A DNA stretch of 7,841 nucleotides from Nitrososphaeraceae archaeon (lineage in GTDB: Archaea > Thermoproteota > Nitrososphaeria > Nitrososphaerales > Nitrososphaeraceae), in contig JAJNBK010000022.1 of assembly GCA_021155845.1 (NCBI GenBank), forward strand, positions 1 through 7,841, read 5' to 3'. The position numbers and the translations under genes are program-made. The notes beneath the pieces were generated by a model, which was not told where the DNA came from, ran no database searches, and saw nothing but the letters and a program-made list of their open reading frames with translations. Of the stretch, positions 1-6,125 are shown one piece after another (position 1 is the stretch's first letter; each line of letters begins with the position of its first letter).

Positions 1-469
1 CAACCATTAGCTTTTGATCGCTAATTAGCGTTTTTCCGTCATGAAAACCATACTGAATTTTCTTTCCTTTTATCGTTACTTTACTTGTAACTTTTACTAA
101 TTTTTGTGTTTTCTCATCATCACTAATATTAATAGGCACTAACAATTCAGAATTCTTTGGAACGAAGCGGTACGATTGGCCTATCGGAACAAGTTCTACT
201 ACATCCATCAAACCTATTGCAAAGTTGATATCCTTTATGATAATTCCATCAACTTTCACTTTTCCTGCATTAACAATTCGTTCTGCTTCATGCATTGTAC
301 TTGCCAGTTTTAACACATCTCTAAGAACGATTCCCAATGGATATGCTCTATCCTTTGAATGAGAGCCAGGTTTCACTCGTAATACGAATTGGCTTTCTTT
401 TCTCCTGATCTCCCAGAATGTTGGAGCCATCTGCCGCTTCACTCGAGTATCTCCTCCTTTCTTGGCCAT
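1..469 (-). CDS. rps4e: Small-subunit ribosomal protein S4e, 3'-truncated by the window edge
   Basis: S4e is a small-subunit protein found in archaea and eukaryotes. The frame is open from ATG at 469 to the window edge, giving 156 residues; family members are about 235-245 long, so roughly the last third lies outside. The N-terminus (MAKKGGDTRVKRQMAPTFW) is typical. An S4-type RNA-binding domain spans about residues 43-92 (YPLGIVLRDVLKLA, then NAGKVKVDG), followed by the start of the central S4e domain. Upstream at 480-470 the mRNA reads GGATGAAAAAA before the ATG, a reasonable Shine-Dalgarno at normal spacing. Only 4 bases separate it from the rpl24 stop, so it is surely cotranscribed. The gene lies where most archaea have it, after rpl24 and before rpl5. 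The absence of stops and the motifs make the call firm. Confidence 0.96.
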   Translation of the reverse strand, partial: MAKKGGDTRVKRQMAPTFWEIRRKESQFVLRVKPGSHSKDRAYPLGIVLRDVLKLASTMHEAERIVNAGKVKVDGIIIKDINFAIGLMDVVELVPIGQSYRFVPKNSELLVPINISDDEKTQKLVKVTSKVTIKGKKIQYGFHDGKTLISDQKLMV

Positions 470-473
470 TTTT

Positions 474-911
474 TCATCCTTGATCCTTTTCGTCGTTCTT
501 TCTATTTCTTGATAATATTTTTGTCAACTTTTTATTTTTCACATTTACTTTTTGTGAATTTGTGTCACCATGCAGCCTATTCTCTCTCTTCTTATCATCC
601 AAGTTTAGTCCTATTATCTTAACATTAGACGCATGTATCTGGACTTTTACGTTACCACCTCGAACTTTTTCCCGTTGTATTCCTTCAATTGCTAGTGTTC
701 CTCTCTGAGTATTGACTTTTTCTATTTTACCTTCAATTCCGTTATATTCGCCTCTCATAACTCTGACGTTATCACCCTTTATTACCCGTATACTTCTCTT
801 TCCATATTCTTCACGTAAATTGTCAGCTAATGTAGAATGAATCATAGCATCCCTGACGTGTTTTGGAGTATGCAACATTTTTGAATTTATATTCGTCGTT
901 TTCTTATCCAA
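474..911 (-). CDS. rpl24: Large-subunit ribosomal protein uL24
   Basis: uL24 is an early-assembly large-subunit protein that binds 23S rRNA near the polypeptide exit. The 145-residue product has a KOW motif at about 46-72 (KGDNVRVMRGEYNGIEGKI), preceded by LREEYGKRSIRV, a typical archaeal uL24 signature. After about residue 107 the chain becomes a Lys/Asn/Asp-rich, probably disordered tail. The start is uncertain. TTG at 911 directly follows the rpl14 stop and a GGAG, which leaves no spacing for that Shine-Dalgarno; ATG at 878 (residue 12) has no Shine-Dalgarno at all. The TTG start gives an N-terminal length that, from memory, fits thaumarchaeal relatives better, so it is kept here. Three bases separate this start from the rpl14 stop, so translational coupling is likely. 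Confidence 0.93.
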   Translation of the reverse strand: MDKKTTNINSKMLHTPKHVRDAMIHSTLADNLREEYGKRSIRVIKGDNVRVMRGEYNGIEGKIEKVNTQRGTLAIEGIQREKVRGGNVKVQIHASNVKIIGLNLDDKKRENRLHGDTNSQKVNVKNKKLTKILSRNRKNDEKDQG

Positions 912-914
912 CTC

Positions 915-1349
915 CTAAATTATGAATGATGCCAGATTGGCAATTCTTGGCCATTTCTCTGCTGCTTCTGCAGCTACTGGTCCTTTTATATCAGTTCCTT
1001 TAATCTCTCCCTCGGGGGTGACAAGAACTGCTGCATTGTCTTCAAAAGTCACGCGCACCCCATTCAATCGTCTGATTGGGTATTTCTGCCTTACAATTAC
1101 TGCTCCGAAGATTTGCTTTCGAAGTTCGGCGGGTCCCTTTTTGACCGTCACTGTAACAAAGTCTCCAACAGCAGCTGCAGGTAATCTGGAGTGCCTTCCT
1201 TTGTATCGTGTAACTTGTGCAATTCGAAGTACCTTTGCACCAGTATTGTCGACACAAGCTAATTCAGCGGTTATTGGTAAAGCTTTAGTGATATAGGGAC
1301 GAAACTCTGCTACTCCTTTTGCCGAAACAGCCCTTGTTTTAGCTGCCAT
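915..1349 (-). CDS. rpl14: Large-subunit ribosomal protein uL14
   Basis: uL14 sits on the subunit-interface face of the large subunit, contacts 16S rRNA and lies at the binding site of anti-association factors. The 144-residue product shows the family core: ITAELACVDNTGAKVLRI at about 26-43, a basic turn RRLNGVRVTFEDNAAVLV at 93-110, then EGEIKGTDIKGPVAAE and the C-terminal WPRIANLASFII. The N-terminal stretch of about 20 residues is of the archaeal kind. The ATG at 1349 is preceded by GAGGTGAG at 1365-1358 with 8 bases of spacing, one of the clearest Shine-Dalgarno sites in the window. The start lies 11 bases inside the end of rps17, so the ribosome site is embedded in that gene and coupling is likely. 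Confidence 0.97.
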   Translation of the reverse strand: MAAKTRAVSAKGVAEFRPYITKALPITAELACVDNTGAKVLRIAQVTRYKGRHSRLPAAAVGDFVTVTVKKGPAELRKQIFGAVIVRQKYPIRRLNGVRVTFEDNAAVLVTPEGEIKGTDIKGPVAAEAAEKWPRIANLASFII

Positions 1350-1674
1350 TCTTATTGCTCACCTCAATTACAACAAAGGAAACTGTTTTTGATAGATGCC
1401 TGCATTCAGCAATTAATACTTCTTCCCCTTCTTGAACATCAATACACTCTGGCAAGTATGCATGCATTTTTGACATACTTCTTTCATATCTCTTGTACTT
1501 TGAAACTGGACGAGGATATTCTCTTGCTACTACCACCATCTTCTTAGCTTTAGAGCTCAGTATTGTTCCTGTAAATAATTTTCCTCTCACTGGTAAAGTA
1601 CCATGAAACGGGCACAATTTGTCGTCGCATGACTTTCTAGGAGGATTAACTGAGATTCCAATGTTTCTAACCAT
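1339..1674 (-). CDS. rps17: Small-subunit ribosomal protein uS17
   Basis: uS17 is a primary 16S rRNA binder (OB fold) that helps nucleate the 5' domain of the small subunit. The product has 111 residues, the usual archaeal size. The archaeal/eukaryal signature is visible: C16 and C21 in CDDKLCPFHGTLPVRG, then the OB-fold strands (LFTGTILSSKAKKMVVVARE), a basic loop YKRYERSMSKMHAYLPE and the C-terminal DVQEGEEVLIAECRHLSKT with VVIEV. It overlaps the rnp1 end by 8 bases and the rpl14 start by 11 bases. The ATG at 1674 has only a weak upstream GAG, so translation probably depends on ribosomes finishing rnp1. It starts at the expected family position. Confidence 0.97.
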   Translation of the reverse strand: MVRNIGISVNPPRKSCDDKLCPFHGTLPVRGKLFTGTILSSKAKKMVVVAREYPRPVSKYKRYERSMSKMHAYLPECIDVQEGEEVLIAECRHLSKTVSFVVIEVSNKNGS

Positions 1675-1978
1675 TCTTTTTCAACTCAAAGATTCGGGAT
1701 ACGCGATCCTCAGGTCTTTCTATCAATGAGCAACCATTTATAAAGCAATCGCCCCCCAATAGTATAATTCTCGCTTTTTTAATGATTGCCTTTGGTACTC
1801 CTTTGATTCCAAAAATAGTTTTAAGTAAAATCATATTCTTTGTTTCGAATACTATTTTGCCGTACAACTTAGAAGAAGGTATAAGATTATCTTTCTTAGT
1901 TATTTCCACATCTAGTCCAATTAATTCATGGGCTAAAATGTTTTCTGCACTAATCATTTCTATTCTCTTCTCCTTCAT
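1667..1978 (-). CDS. rnp1: RNase P protein component 1 (Rpp29/POP4 family)
   Basis: Rnp1 (homologue of human Rpp29/POP4) is a protein subunit of archaeal RNase P, which removes 5' leaders from pre-tRNAs; it pairs with Rpp21 on the RNA specificity domain. Family landmarks are HELIGL at residues 17-22, a Sm-like beta barrel through the middle, and RPEDR at 88-92. Its place between rpl29 and rps17 is conserved in archaea. The longest ORF starts at ATG 1978 and overlaps rpl29 by 29 bases, but that codon has no Shine-Dalgarno. A second ATG at 1957 (residue 8, MISAENILAHELIGL) has AAGGAG about 12 bases upstream and matches the family's usual N-terminus, so the true protein may be 96 residues rather than 103. 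The translation initiation factor gene (SUI1) found between rpl29 and rnp1 in many euryarchaea is absent. Confidence 0.93.
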   Translation of the reverse strand: MKEKRIEMISAENILAHELIGLDVEITKKDNLIPSSKLYGKIVFETKNMILLKTIFGIKGVPKAIIKKARIILLGGDCFINGCSLIERPEDRVSRIFELKKNG

Positions 1979-2162
1979 TTAGCAGCGTCATTATACGAGC
2001 GATGTCCCTGCGCACCCACCGTATATCTCCGGTTCGTTTTTTGAGAGTACCTTTTGCACCTTCAGATCTCAGTTTAGCAAGATCAGCCTTTAGGTCAGAT
2101 AATTTATCCGACAAATCACTGTCATTCATCTCACGTAGAGTTTTTAATTTAACTCTGGCCAT
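1950..2162 (-). CDS. rpl29: Large-subunit ribosomal protein uL29
   Basis: uL29 is a small helical protein near the polypeptide exit, next to uL23, where it helps form the docking area for signal recognition particle and chaperones. The product has 70 residues, the normal size, with the two-helix layout of the family: TLREMNDSDLSDKLSDLKADLAKL, a basic linker GAKGTLKKRTGDIRWVRRD, and a second helix IARIMTLLNE. The ATG at 2162 is preceded by GAGGG at 2174-2170 with 7 bases of spacing. The start lies 14 bases inside the end of rps3 and the end overlaps rnp1 by 29 bases (or less if rnp1 starts at its second ATG). Confidence 0.96.
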   Translation of the reverse strand: MARVKLKTLREMNDSDLSDKLSDLKADLAKLRSEGAKGTLKKRTGDIRWVRRDIARIMTLLNEGEENRND

Positions 2163-2898
2163 TTGTATTCCCTCTATTCACTACTGCTTCCTGCTCTTGT
2201 GTTGAAGAAGCCATTGCTGTTGGTGCATCGATTGTATCTTTTGACAGTGTTGAGTCAGCAGTAATTGGTTTCTGGAATTCTACGTCTTGTCGTTTAGTAT
2301 TTGTTGACACATCAGATAATTCAAATTCTTGTGGGACTTCATTTTTTAATGCAATTCTTAACTGTATTCCCATTAGTCCCATTTTTGTTAAGACATGACT
2401 AACTCCAACCTTCACGACCCTCTCAGCAACATCTCCACTCTTTGGTATTATGCCTGCAGAGTGTTTTTCAAAATGAGCGCGCTCACTCCTTAGTTTGCCT
2501 GCCACCGATACCTCTACTCCTAAGGCGCCAGAATTCATAATGGTGTTAATAGTCCAAAGGGAGGCTCGTCTAAAAGCAGTACCTCGCTCAATTAATTGCG
2601 CGATTCTATTGCTCATTATTTTTGGGTTCAGTTCAGGAATGGGTACTTCTAAAACAGAAATCTGAGGATTTGTTAAGCCAAAATTCTGTTCAAGTCTCGC
2701 TGTTAGATCCTTAATACCCGTACCTTTTCTACCAATCACTAAACCAGGCCTTGTAACATAAAGTGTTAGTCTAGTTCCTATTGGAGTCTTTTGTACATCT
2801 ACGCCGCCAAAACCTGCATCTTTTAGACTTTCTGCAAGATATTCGTTGAGTTCCATATTTCGATAATTATTCTTCATTACATTCTTTACAGCGCTCAT
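2149..2898 (-). CDS. rps3: Small-subunit ribosomal protein uS3
   Basis: uS3 lies in the small-subunit head at the mRNA entry channel and is part of the mRNA helicase site. The 249-residue product has an N-terminal KH type II domain (VIGRKGTGI at 54-62, the GxxG-type loop) and the C-terminal uS3 domain (about 95-190: RIAQLIERGTAFRRA, GALGVEVSVAGKLRSERA, and the GDVAERVVKVGVSHVLTKMG stretch). From about 195 to 249 the chain is a Ser/Thr/Asn/Gln/Asp/Glu-rich, probably unstructured tail. The ATG at 2898 shares one base with the rpl22 stop (TAATG), and GGAGGG lies at 2916-2911, 12 bases upstream. This stop/restart geometry suggests coupled translation. Confidence 0.97.
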   Translation of the reverse strand: MSAVKNVMKNNYRNMELNEYLAESLKDAGFGGVDVQKTPIGTRLTLYVTRPGLVIGRKGTGIKDLTARLEQNFGLTNPQISVLEVPIPELNPKIMSNRIAQLIERGTAFRRASLWTINTIMNSGALGVEVSVAGKLRSERAHFEKHSAGIIPKSGDVAERVVKVGVSHVLTKMGLMGIQLRIALKNEVPQEFELSDVSTNTKRQDVEFQKPITADSTLSKDTIDAPTAMASSTQEQEAVVNRGNTNGQS

Positions 2899-3371
2899 TA
2901 TATTGATCTACCCTCCTGTGCTACTAATTCAACATGAATCAGATTATCAAACTTTGGACTTGCTCTTCCCATGGCGCGAGGTGTAAACCGTTCAAGTCTT
3001 GTTCCTTTATGAACCACTGCACTAACAATCCTTAATCTATCTAGGTCCATACCTTTATACTCGGCATTTGTTTCTAAATTATCAAGAAGTTTTAAAAATT
3101 CTTTTGCTGCTTTTTGTGGGAACCTACCTGCAAAAAAACCATCACGAACATTTGAACGATGTGCAACTTCATTGTTATATCTTCTATATGGAACTGCAAC
3201 TTTTCTTCTAATAACATCGTTCAAAAAATCTCTTGCTTTTTCGATGGACATTCCCTTTATTGCAACAGCCACTTCGCGTGAATGCTTATGAGAAATATCT
3301 TTTTCTCTGATTGCAGCTCTCACATGTTTTGTTTTATCAAAATTTTGAAAGGCATAGGAGTAATTTGGCAT
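2898..3371 (-). CDS. rpl22: Large-subunit ribosomal protein uL22
   Basis: uL22 lines the peptide exit tunnel with a long beta hairpin and touches all 23S rRNA domains. The product has 157 residues, normal for archaea (bacterial forms are about 110). Landmarks include the archaeal N-terminus with KTKHVRAAIREKDISHKHS, the helix EKARDFLNDVIRRKVAVPY, and the hairpin region ending in RAMGRASP at 132-139. The ATG at 3371 is 7 bases after the rps19 stop; only a weak GTGA-type Shine-Dalgarno is visible, so it probably relies on coupling to rps19. Its end overlaps the rps3 start by one base. Confidence 0.97.
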   Translation of the reverse strand: MPNYSYAFQNFDKTKHVRAAIREKDISHKHSREVAVAIKGMSIEKARDFLNDVIRRKVAVPYRRYNNEVAHRSNVRDGFFAGRFPQKAAKEFLKLLDNLETNAEYKGMDLDRLRIVSAVVHKGTRLERFTPRAMGRASPKFDNLIHVELVAQEGRSI

Positions 3372-3378
3372 AATTCTA

Positions 3379-3786
3379 TCACTTTAATGGAACATACAAA
3401 CTGGATCTCGATGATCCTACGCCAGGACTTCCATGCTGGACTCTTTTATTTGTGATGGCATATTCACCTAGATAATGTCCTGTCATCTCCGGCCTTATGT
3501 GAACAGGAGTAAATTCCTTTCCATTATATACGCTTATAGAAAGACCAATCATATCAGGAAGGATTATCATGTCCCTAACATGAGTTTTTAATTGACTCTT
3601 AAGCTTACCTTCTCGGAGGAGTTTTATTTCCTCACGCAATTTGCGTTTTCCATCGTCCATATACTTGCCTACTCTCTTGTCGAGAGACCTACGCTGCCTG
3701 GAATTCAATAGTGGTAAAAGTGATTCTACGGATAATAATTGTAATTGCTCAGGAGAGTAACCCCTGAATTTAAATTCACGCACCAA
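3379..3786 (-). CDS. rps19: Small-subunit ribosomal protein uS19
   Basis: uS19 sits in the small-subunit head near the A-site tRNA and the inter-subunit bridge. The 135-residue product has an archaeal N-terminal helical extension (REFKFRGYSPEQLQLLS) and the universal core KTHVRDMIILPDMIG at about 68-81, then GHYLGEYAITNKRVQHGSPG at 103-122. Start choice: TTG at 3786 follows directly after an in-frame stop; the next codon, GTG at 3783, is an alternative. Relatives recalled from Thaumarchaeota begin MVREF, which makes TTG the equivalent of their ATG. GTGATGGTG at 3807-3799 may act as a Shine-Dalgarno 12 bases upstream. It follows a 65-base gap after rpl23, the widest spacing inside this cluster; rpl2, usually located there, is missing. 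Confidence 0.95.
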   Translation of the reverse strand: MVREFKFRGYSPEQLQLLSVESLLPLLNSRQRRSLDKRVGKYMDDGKRKLREEIKLLREGKLKSQLKTHVRDMIILPDMIGLSISVYNGKEFTPVHIRPEMTGHYLGEYAITNKRVQHGSPGVGSSRSSLYVPLK

Positions 3787-3817
3787 TTATATCAATTACA
3801 CCATCACATAATACTAC

Positions 3818-3825
3818 TTTTAAAT
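3818..3825 (-). promoter_or_regulatory. Possible internal TATA box ahead of rps19
   Basis: In the 65-base gap between rpl23 and rps19 the minus strand reads ATTTAAAAG, similar to an archaeal TATA box. A start about 25 bases downstream would fall near 3795, leaving a short leader of roughly 9 bases before TTG 3786. It is the only sizeable gap in the ribosomal cluster and so the most likely place for an internal promoter. AT-rich sequence makes such matches common, so the call is weak. Confidence 0.3.
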
Positions 3826-3851
3826 CTAACGAGAAATAATGACAGCGTTCC

Positions 3852-4145
3852 TTATACCAGACCCATCTTTGTCGCAAGATCCCGAGCACCCTCGCGAGCC
3901 TTAATTTTTATAAATGCCTTTTTACCTTGTATTGTTCTAACAGTATTCACTTCACTTGCTTCCGATTCATACAGAATTTGTAATGCTTTTACTATTTGAT
4001 CTTTGCTGGCTTTTTCCGCTACTATAAAAGTTAATTTATTCTCCTTTTCGATCAAGTTGAATGTTTTTTCTGTGATATAGGGTTTGATGATAATTGAGCT
4101 GGCTTTCTCTACGGTCATAGATCTATTTTCTTGTTTGGCACTCAT
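3852..4145 (-). CDS. rpl23: Large-subunit ribosomal protein uL23
   Basis: uL23 forms the rim of the exit tunnel and is the main docking point for SRP and other nascent-chain factors. The 97-residue product carries the family signature IIKPYITEKTFNLIEKENKLTFIV (about 19-42), followed by the helix KDQIVKALQILYE and the strands EVNTVRTIQGKKAFIKI. The N-terminus is about 10 residues longer than a minimal archaeal uL23; M10 is an alternative start but has no Shine-Dalgarno. The chosen ATG at 4145 overlaps the rpl4 TGA as ATGA, with a GGAGATGAT stretch in the rpl4 end, so coupling to rpl4 is likely. Confidence 0.96.
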   Translation of the reverse strand: MSAKQENRSMTVEKASSIIIKPYITEKTFNLIEKENKLTFIVAEKASKDQIVKALQILYESEASEVNTVRTIQGKKAFIKIKAREGARDLATKMGLV

Positions 4146-4960
4146 TTGCTTATCATCATCTCCATAACTTTGAGAATCGGTGCTTTAACATCTTTTAATT
4201 TTTCAATTGCGTTCTGAGAGAATATTGTCAATCTGATTGGTTTAGCGCCTGGCGCAAGATCTAAGACGCTCAATCTTTGTACTGATTTAACTTCGACCCC
4301 TGGAATTGACCCAGACAGCCTTTCTAAATTCTCATCATTTTCAACAACTATCAAGGCACTAATCCCTGACCGAGCCTGTCTGCCTCTTCTCCTTGACGTA
4401 CCAGTCCGGGATTTATGTGATGATCCTGCTCTAATCAAATCTTCCTCTAATCCTAAAGTTACAAGGACGTTTCTCAAATCTTTTGTCTTTGATATGGATT
4501 CTATATCATTAGAAACAATAATAGGAAATTGTGAAAGTCTACCAATTTTGTGGCCTCGCTTGATAATTAGATCTTTTTGACCGGTCGCTGCAATAGCAGA
4601 ACAGAGACCTAGCTGCTTTTCTTTTTTATTAATTTTCTTATAAATCTCCTTCCAAGATTCAGGAGGATGTGCAACCCTACCATGCCGGACGCCTGCAACA
4701 CCTGCAGCCTGTCCTGCTCTCGGAAAACCTTCACCGCGGGCTCTTGCAAGTCTTGCAATGCCAAGGCCTGTATTACGTGATTCTGCACTTACTATCTCAC
4801 CTGCAGCAGGATAACGGCCTTGTCTTTGATATGTATGAGACAGCAAATTTACGTATACTTTGTGAATTACTTCAGGTCTATAAGGTGTTTCAAATATTTC
4901 AGGTAACGTTATACTATCAGATTCTCTGCCGTCTATTCCCAAAATTGTGTTTGATTTCAA
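4142..4960 (-). CDS. rpl4: Large-subunit ribosomal protein uL4 (TTG start)
   Basis: uL4 reaches with a long loop into the exit tunnel, where it forms the constriction with uL22. The 272-residue product is of archaeal/eukaryal type. The tunnel loop is visible at about 48-100 (GRYPAAGEIVSAESRNTGLG, then GEGFPRAGQAAGVAGVRHGR). A basic segment SHKSRTGTSRRRGRQARSG precedes the C-terminal Rossmann-like part (ALIVVENDENLERLSGSIPG). No ATG is available near the N-terminus; the frame begins at TTG 4960, whose last bases overlap the rpl3 stop (TTGA). A full GGAGGT at 4975-4970, 9 bases upstream, supports this start strongly. Confidence 0.97.
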   Translation of the reverse strand: MKSNTILGIDGRESDSITLPEIFETPYRPEVIHKVYVNLLSHTYQRQGRYPAAGEIVSAESRNTGLGIARLARARGEGFPRAGQAAGVAGVRHGRVAHPPESWKEIYKKINKKEKQLGLCSAIAATGQKDLIIKRGHKIGRLSQFPIIVSNDIESISKTKDLRNVLVTLGLEEDLIRAGSSHKSRTGTSRRRGRQARSGISALIVVENDENLERLSGSIPGVEVKSVQRLSVLDLAPGAKPIRLTIFSQNAIEKLKDVKAPILKVMEMMISK

Positions 4961-5955
4961 TGTGCAATGACCTCCACAATTTTAGGTTCTATTACTTTTT
5001 TCTGAGCATTACGTATAGGATGTCGCATTTTAATAAGCCTCTTGGGTACACCAGGAATGGACCCTCTTACTACCATATATTCGCCTTTAACTACTCCAAA
5101 ATGCTTGAAACCGCCAGGTGGGTTTATTGAATTTTCTCCGTCTTTATCAGTATTGGATAACATCAAGATTCGTTTGTTATATTCTGTTCGTTGATGAAAT
5201 CCTCTCTGTCCCTGTCTTGCAACTGTATACATCACAACTGCAGGGGATATAGGTCCTAGTGTTCCTACTGCACGAACACTCTTTCTTGATTTATGCTGTT
5301 TTCGCTTCACACCAAACCTTGTAACTGGGCCTTCTATACCTTTTCCTCTCGTAATTCCAAAAACATCTATATATTGCCCCACCTGGAAAACATCGCTAGC
5401 ATGAATCTCCTTTCCTAAAAGACTCTTTAAATAGTCATACTGTGCTTTAACATTATTGCCAGAAACAGCTATTTCAAATACAAATGGTTTCTTCTGAGAC
5501 ATATTTATTTTTCGTGGAGTAACTGCAACTACTGCCATTACAGAATTTATATTATCTAGAAAAGATGCAGATTTGGTAATTGCCTCTTCATTATAGTTGG
5601 CATCAAATTTGCGTGAAAGCTCCTTTGGCAGATCTTTTGCATATACGTCAAATACTGCGTGTTTTCCATATGCATTTAGATTATAACCACGAATGCCAAT
5701 CACTTTTATCGGTGGAGTGACAATAACTGTTGAAACATTCAGAAGCTGTTTTCCAAAATTAGGAGTTCTTTCACGATCATCAATAGTCAAGATATGTAAT
5801 CCTCCTGCTTTAAAACCTGCAAAACCCAACAAAGATGTCTTTTCCATTGAAGATTCTGGCCATGTTCTTACGCGAGCCTCCAAACTTTTGGCTCTTGCTC
5901 TTGGTCTAAATGCAATGCTACCTCTCCGAGGCGCGCTATATTTACGATGACCCAT
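4957..5955 (-). CDS. rpl3: Large-subunit ribosomal protein uL3
   Basis: uL3 is an assembly-initiating large-subunit protein that extends toward the peptidyl transferase centre. The 332-residue length is the archaeal/eukaryal form (bacterial uL3 is about 210). Landmarks are the N-terminus GHRKYSAPRRGS, ITRGKGIEGPVTRFG at 201-215, the conserved QGQRGFHQRTEYNKRI at 248-263, and the C-terminal GSIPGVPKRLIKMR at 298-311. The ATG at 5955 has GAGGTG at 5972-5967, 10 bases upstream. It is the first gene of the ribosomal cluster; its TGA overlaps the rpl4 TTG. About 1.1 kb of apparently noncoding DNA separates it from the methyltransferase gene upstream, so its main promoter should lie in that spacer. 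Confidence 0.97.
   Translation of the reverse strand: MGHRKYSAPRRGSIAFRPRARAKSLEARVRTWPESSMEKTSLLGFAGFKAGGLHILTIDDRERTPNFGKQLLNVSTVIVTPPIKVIGIRGYNLNAYGKHAVFDVYAKDLPKELSRKFDANYNEEAITKSASFLDNINSVMAVVAVTPRKINMSQKKPFVFEIAVSGNNVKAQYDYLKSLLGKEIHASDVFQVGQYIDVFGITRGKGIEGPVTRFGVKRKQHKSRKSVRAVGTLGPISPAVVMYTVARQGQRGFHQRTEYNKRILMLSNTDKDGENSINPPGGFKHFGVVKGEYMVVRGSIPGVPKRLIKMRHPIRNAQKKVIEPKIVEVIAH
4970..4975 (-). promoter_or_regulatory. Strong Shine-Dalgarno deciding the TTG start of rpl4
   Basis: The minus strand reads GGAGGT here, 9 bases before TTG 4960 and inside the last codons of rpl3. It matches the complement of the archaeal 16S 3' end and argues that TTG is the real start of uL4 although it overlaps the rpl3 stop. 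Confidence 0.8.
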
Positions 5956-5988
5956 AGATAAAATAACACCTCAAAATCCCTTTAATAA

Positions 5989-5996
5989 ATTTATAA
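5989..5996 (-). promoter_or_regulatory. TATA-like box close to rpl3
   Basis: The minus strand reads GGTTATAAATTTATTAAAG, with TTATAAAT at 5996-5989. A start about 25 bases downstream would fall near 5966, at or inside the GAGGTG Shine-Dalgarno of rpl3. It could yield a very short-leader transcript, but the geometry is tight, so an upstream promoter (6190-6115) may be the real one. Confidence 0.35.
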
Positions 5997-6027
5997 CCAA
6001 AATTTCCATTACGCTAGAGATTCTGTT

Positions 6028-6087
6028 CTATGAGTTAAGTATCTTCATAAACGGGATCGCAAAATGAAGACGTGAAAGTATACGCAT
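6028..6087 (-). CDS. Possible 19-residue upstream ORF in the rpl3 leader
   Basis: On the minus strand AAGGAG at 6099-6094 is followed by 6 bases and ATG at 6087, opening a 19-codon frame that ends in TAG at 6028. The peptide would be MRILSRLHFAIPFMKILNS, basic and hydrophobic, with no family I recognise. The Shine-Dalgarno is as good as those of the real ribosomal genes here and its spacing is ideal, which is why it is listed. It ends 72 bases before rpl3 and lies downstream of the hairpin at 6126-6149. If transcribed with rpl3 it could act as a leader ORF affecting uL3 translation; that is inference. A chance ORF is a serious alternative, as frames this short are common. Confidence 0.35.
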   Translation of the reverse strand: MRILSRLHFAIPFMKILNS

Positions 6088-6125
6088 TTTGATCTCCTTA
6101 CAATCAAAAAGCAATTACTTATACC

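Noticed and set aside
389..622. Plus-strand 77-codon frame
   Set aside because: Antisense shadow of rpl24 and rps4e; Phe/Ser/Leu-rich as expected from the complement of Lys-rich coding sequence.
922..1296. Plus-strand 124-codon frame opposite rpl14
   Set aside because: Lies wholly antisense to a clear uL14 gene; no independent family features.
4669..5130. Plus-strand 153-codon frame opposite rpl4 and rpl3
   Set aside because: Antisense shadow across two well-identified genes.
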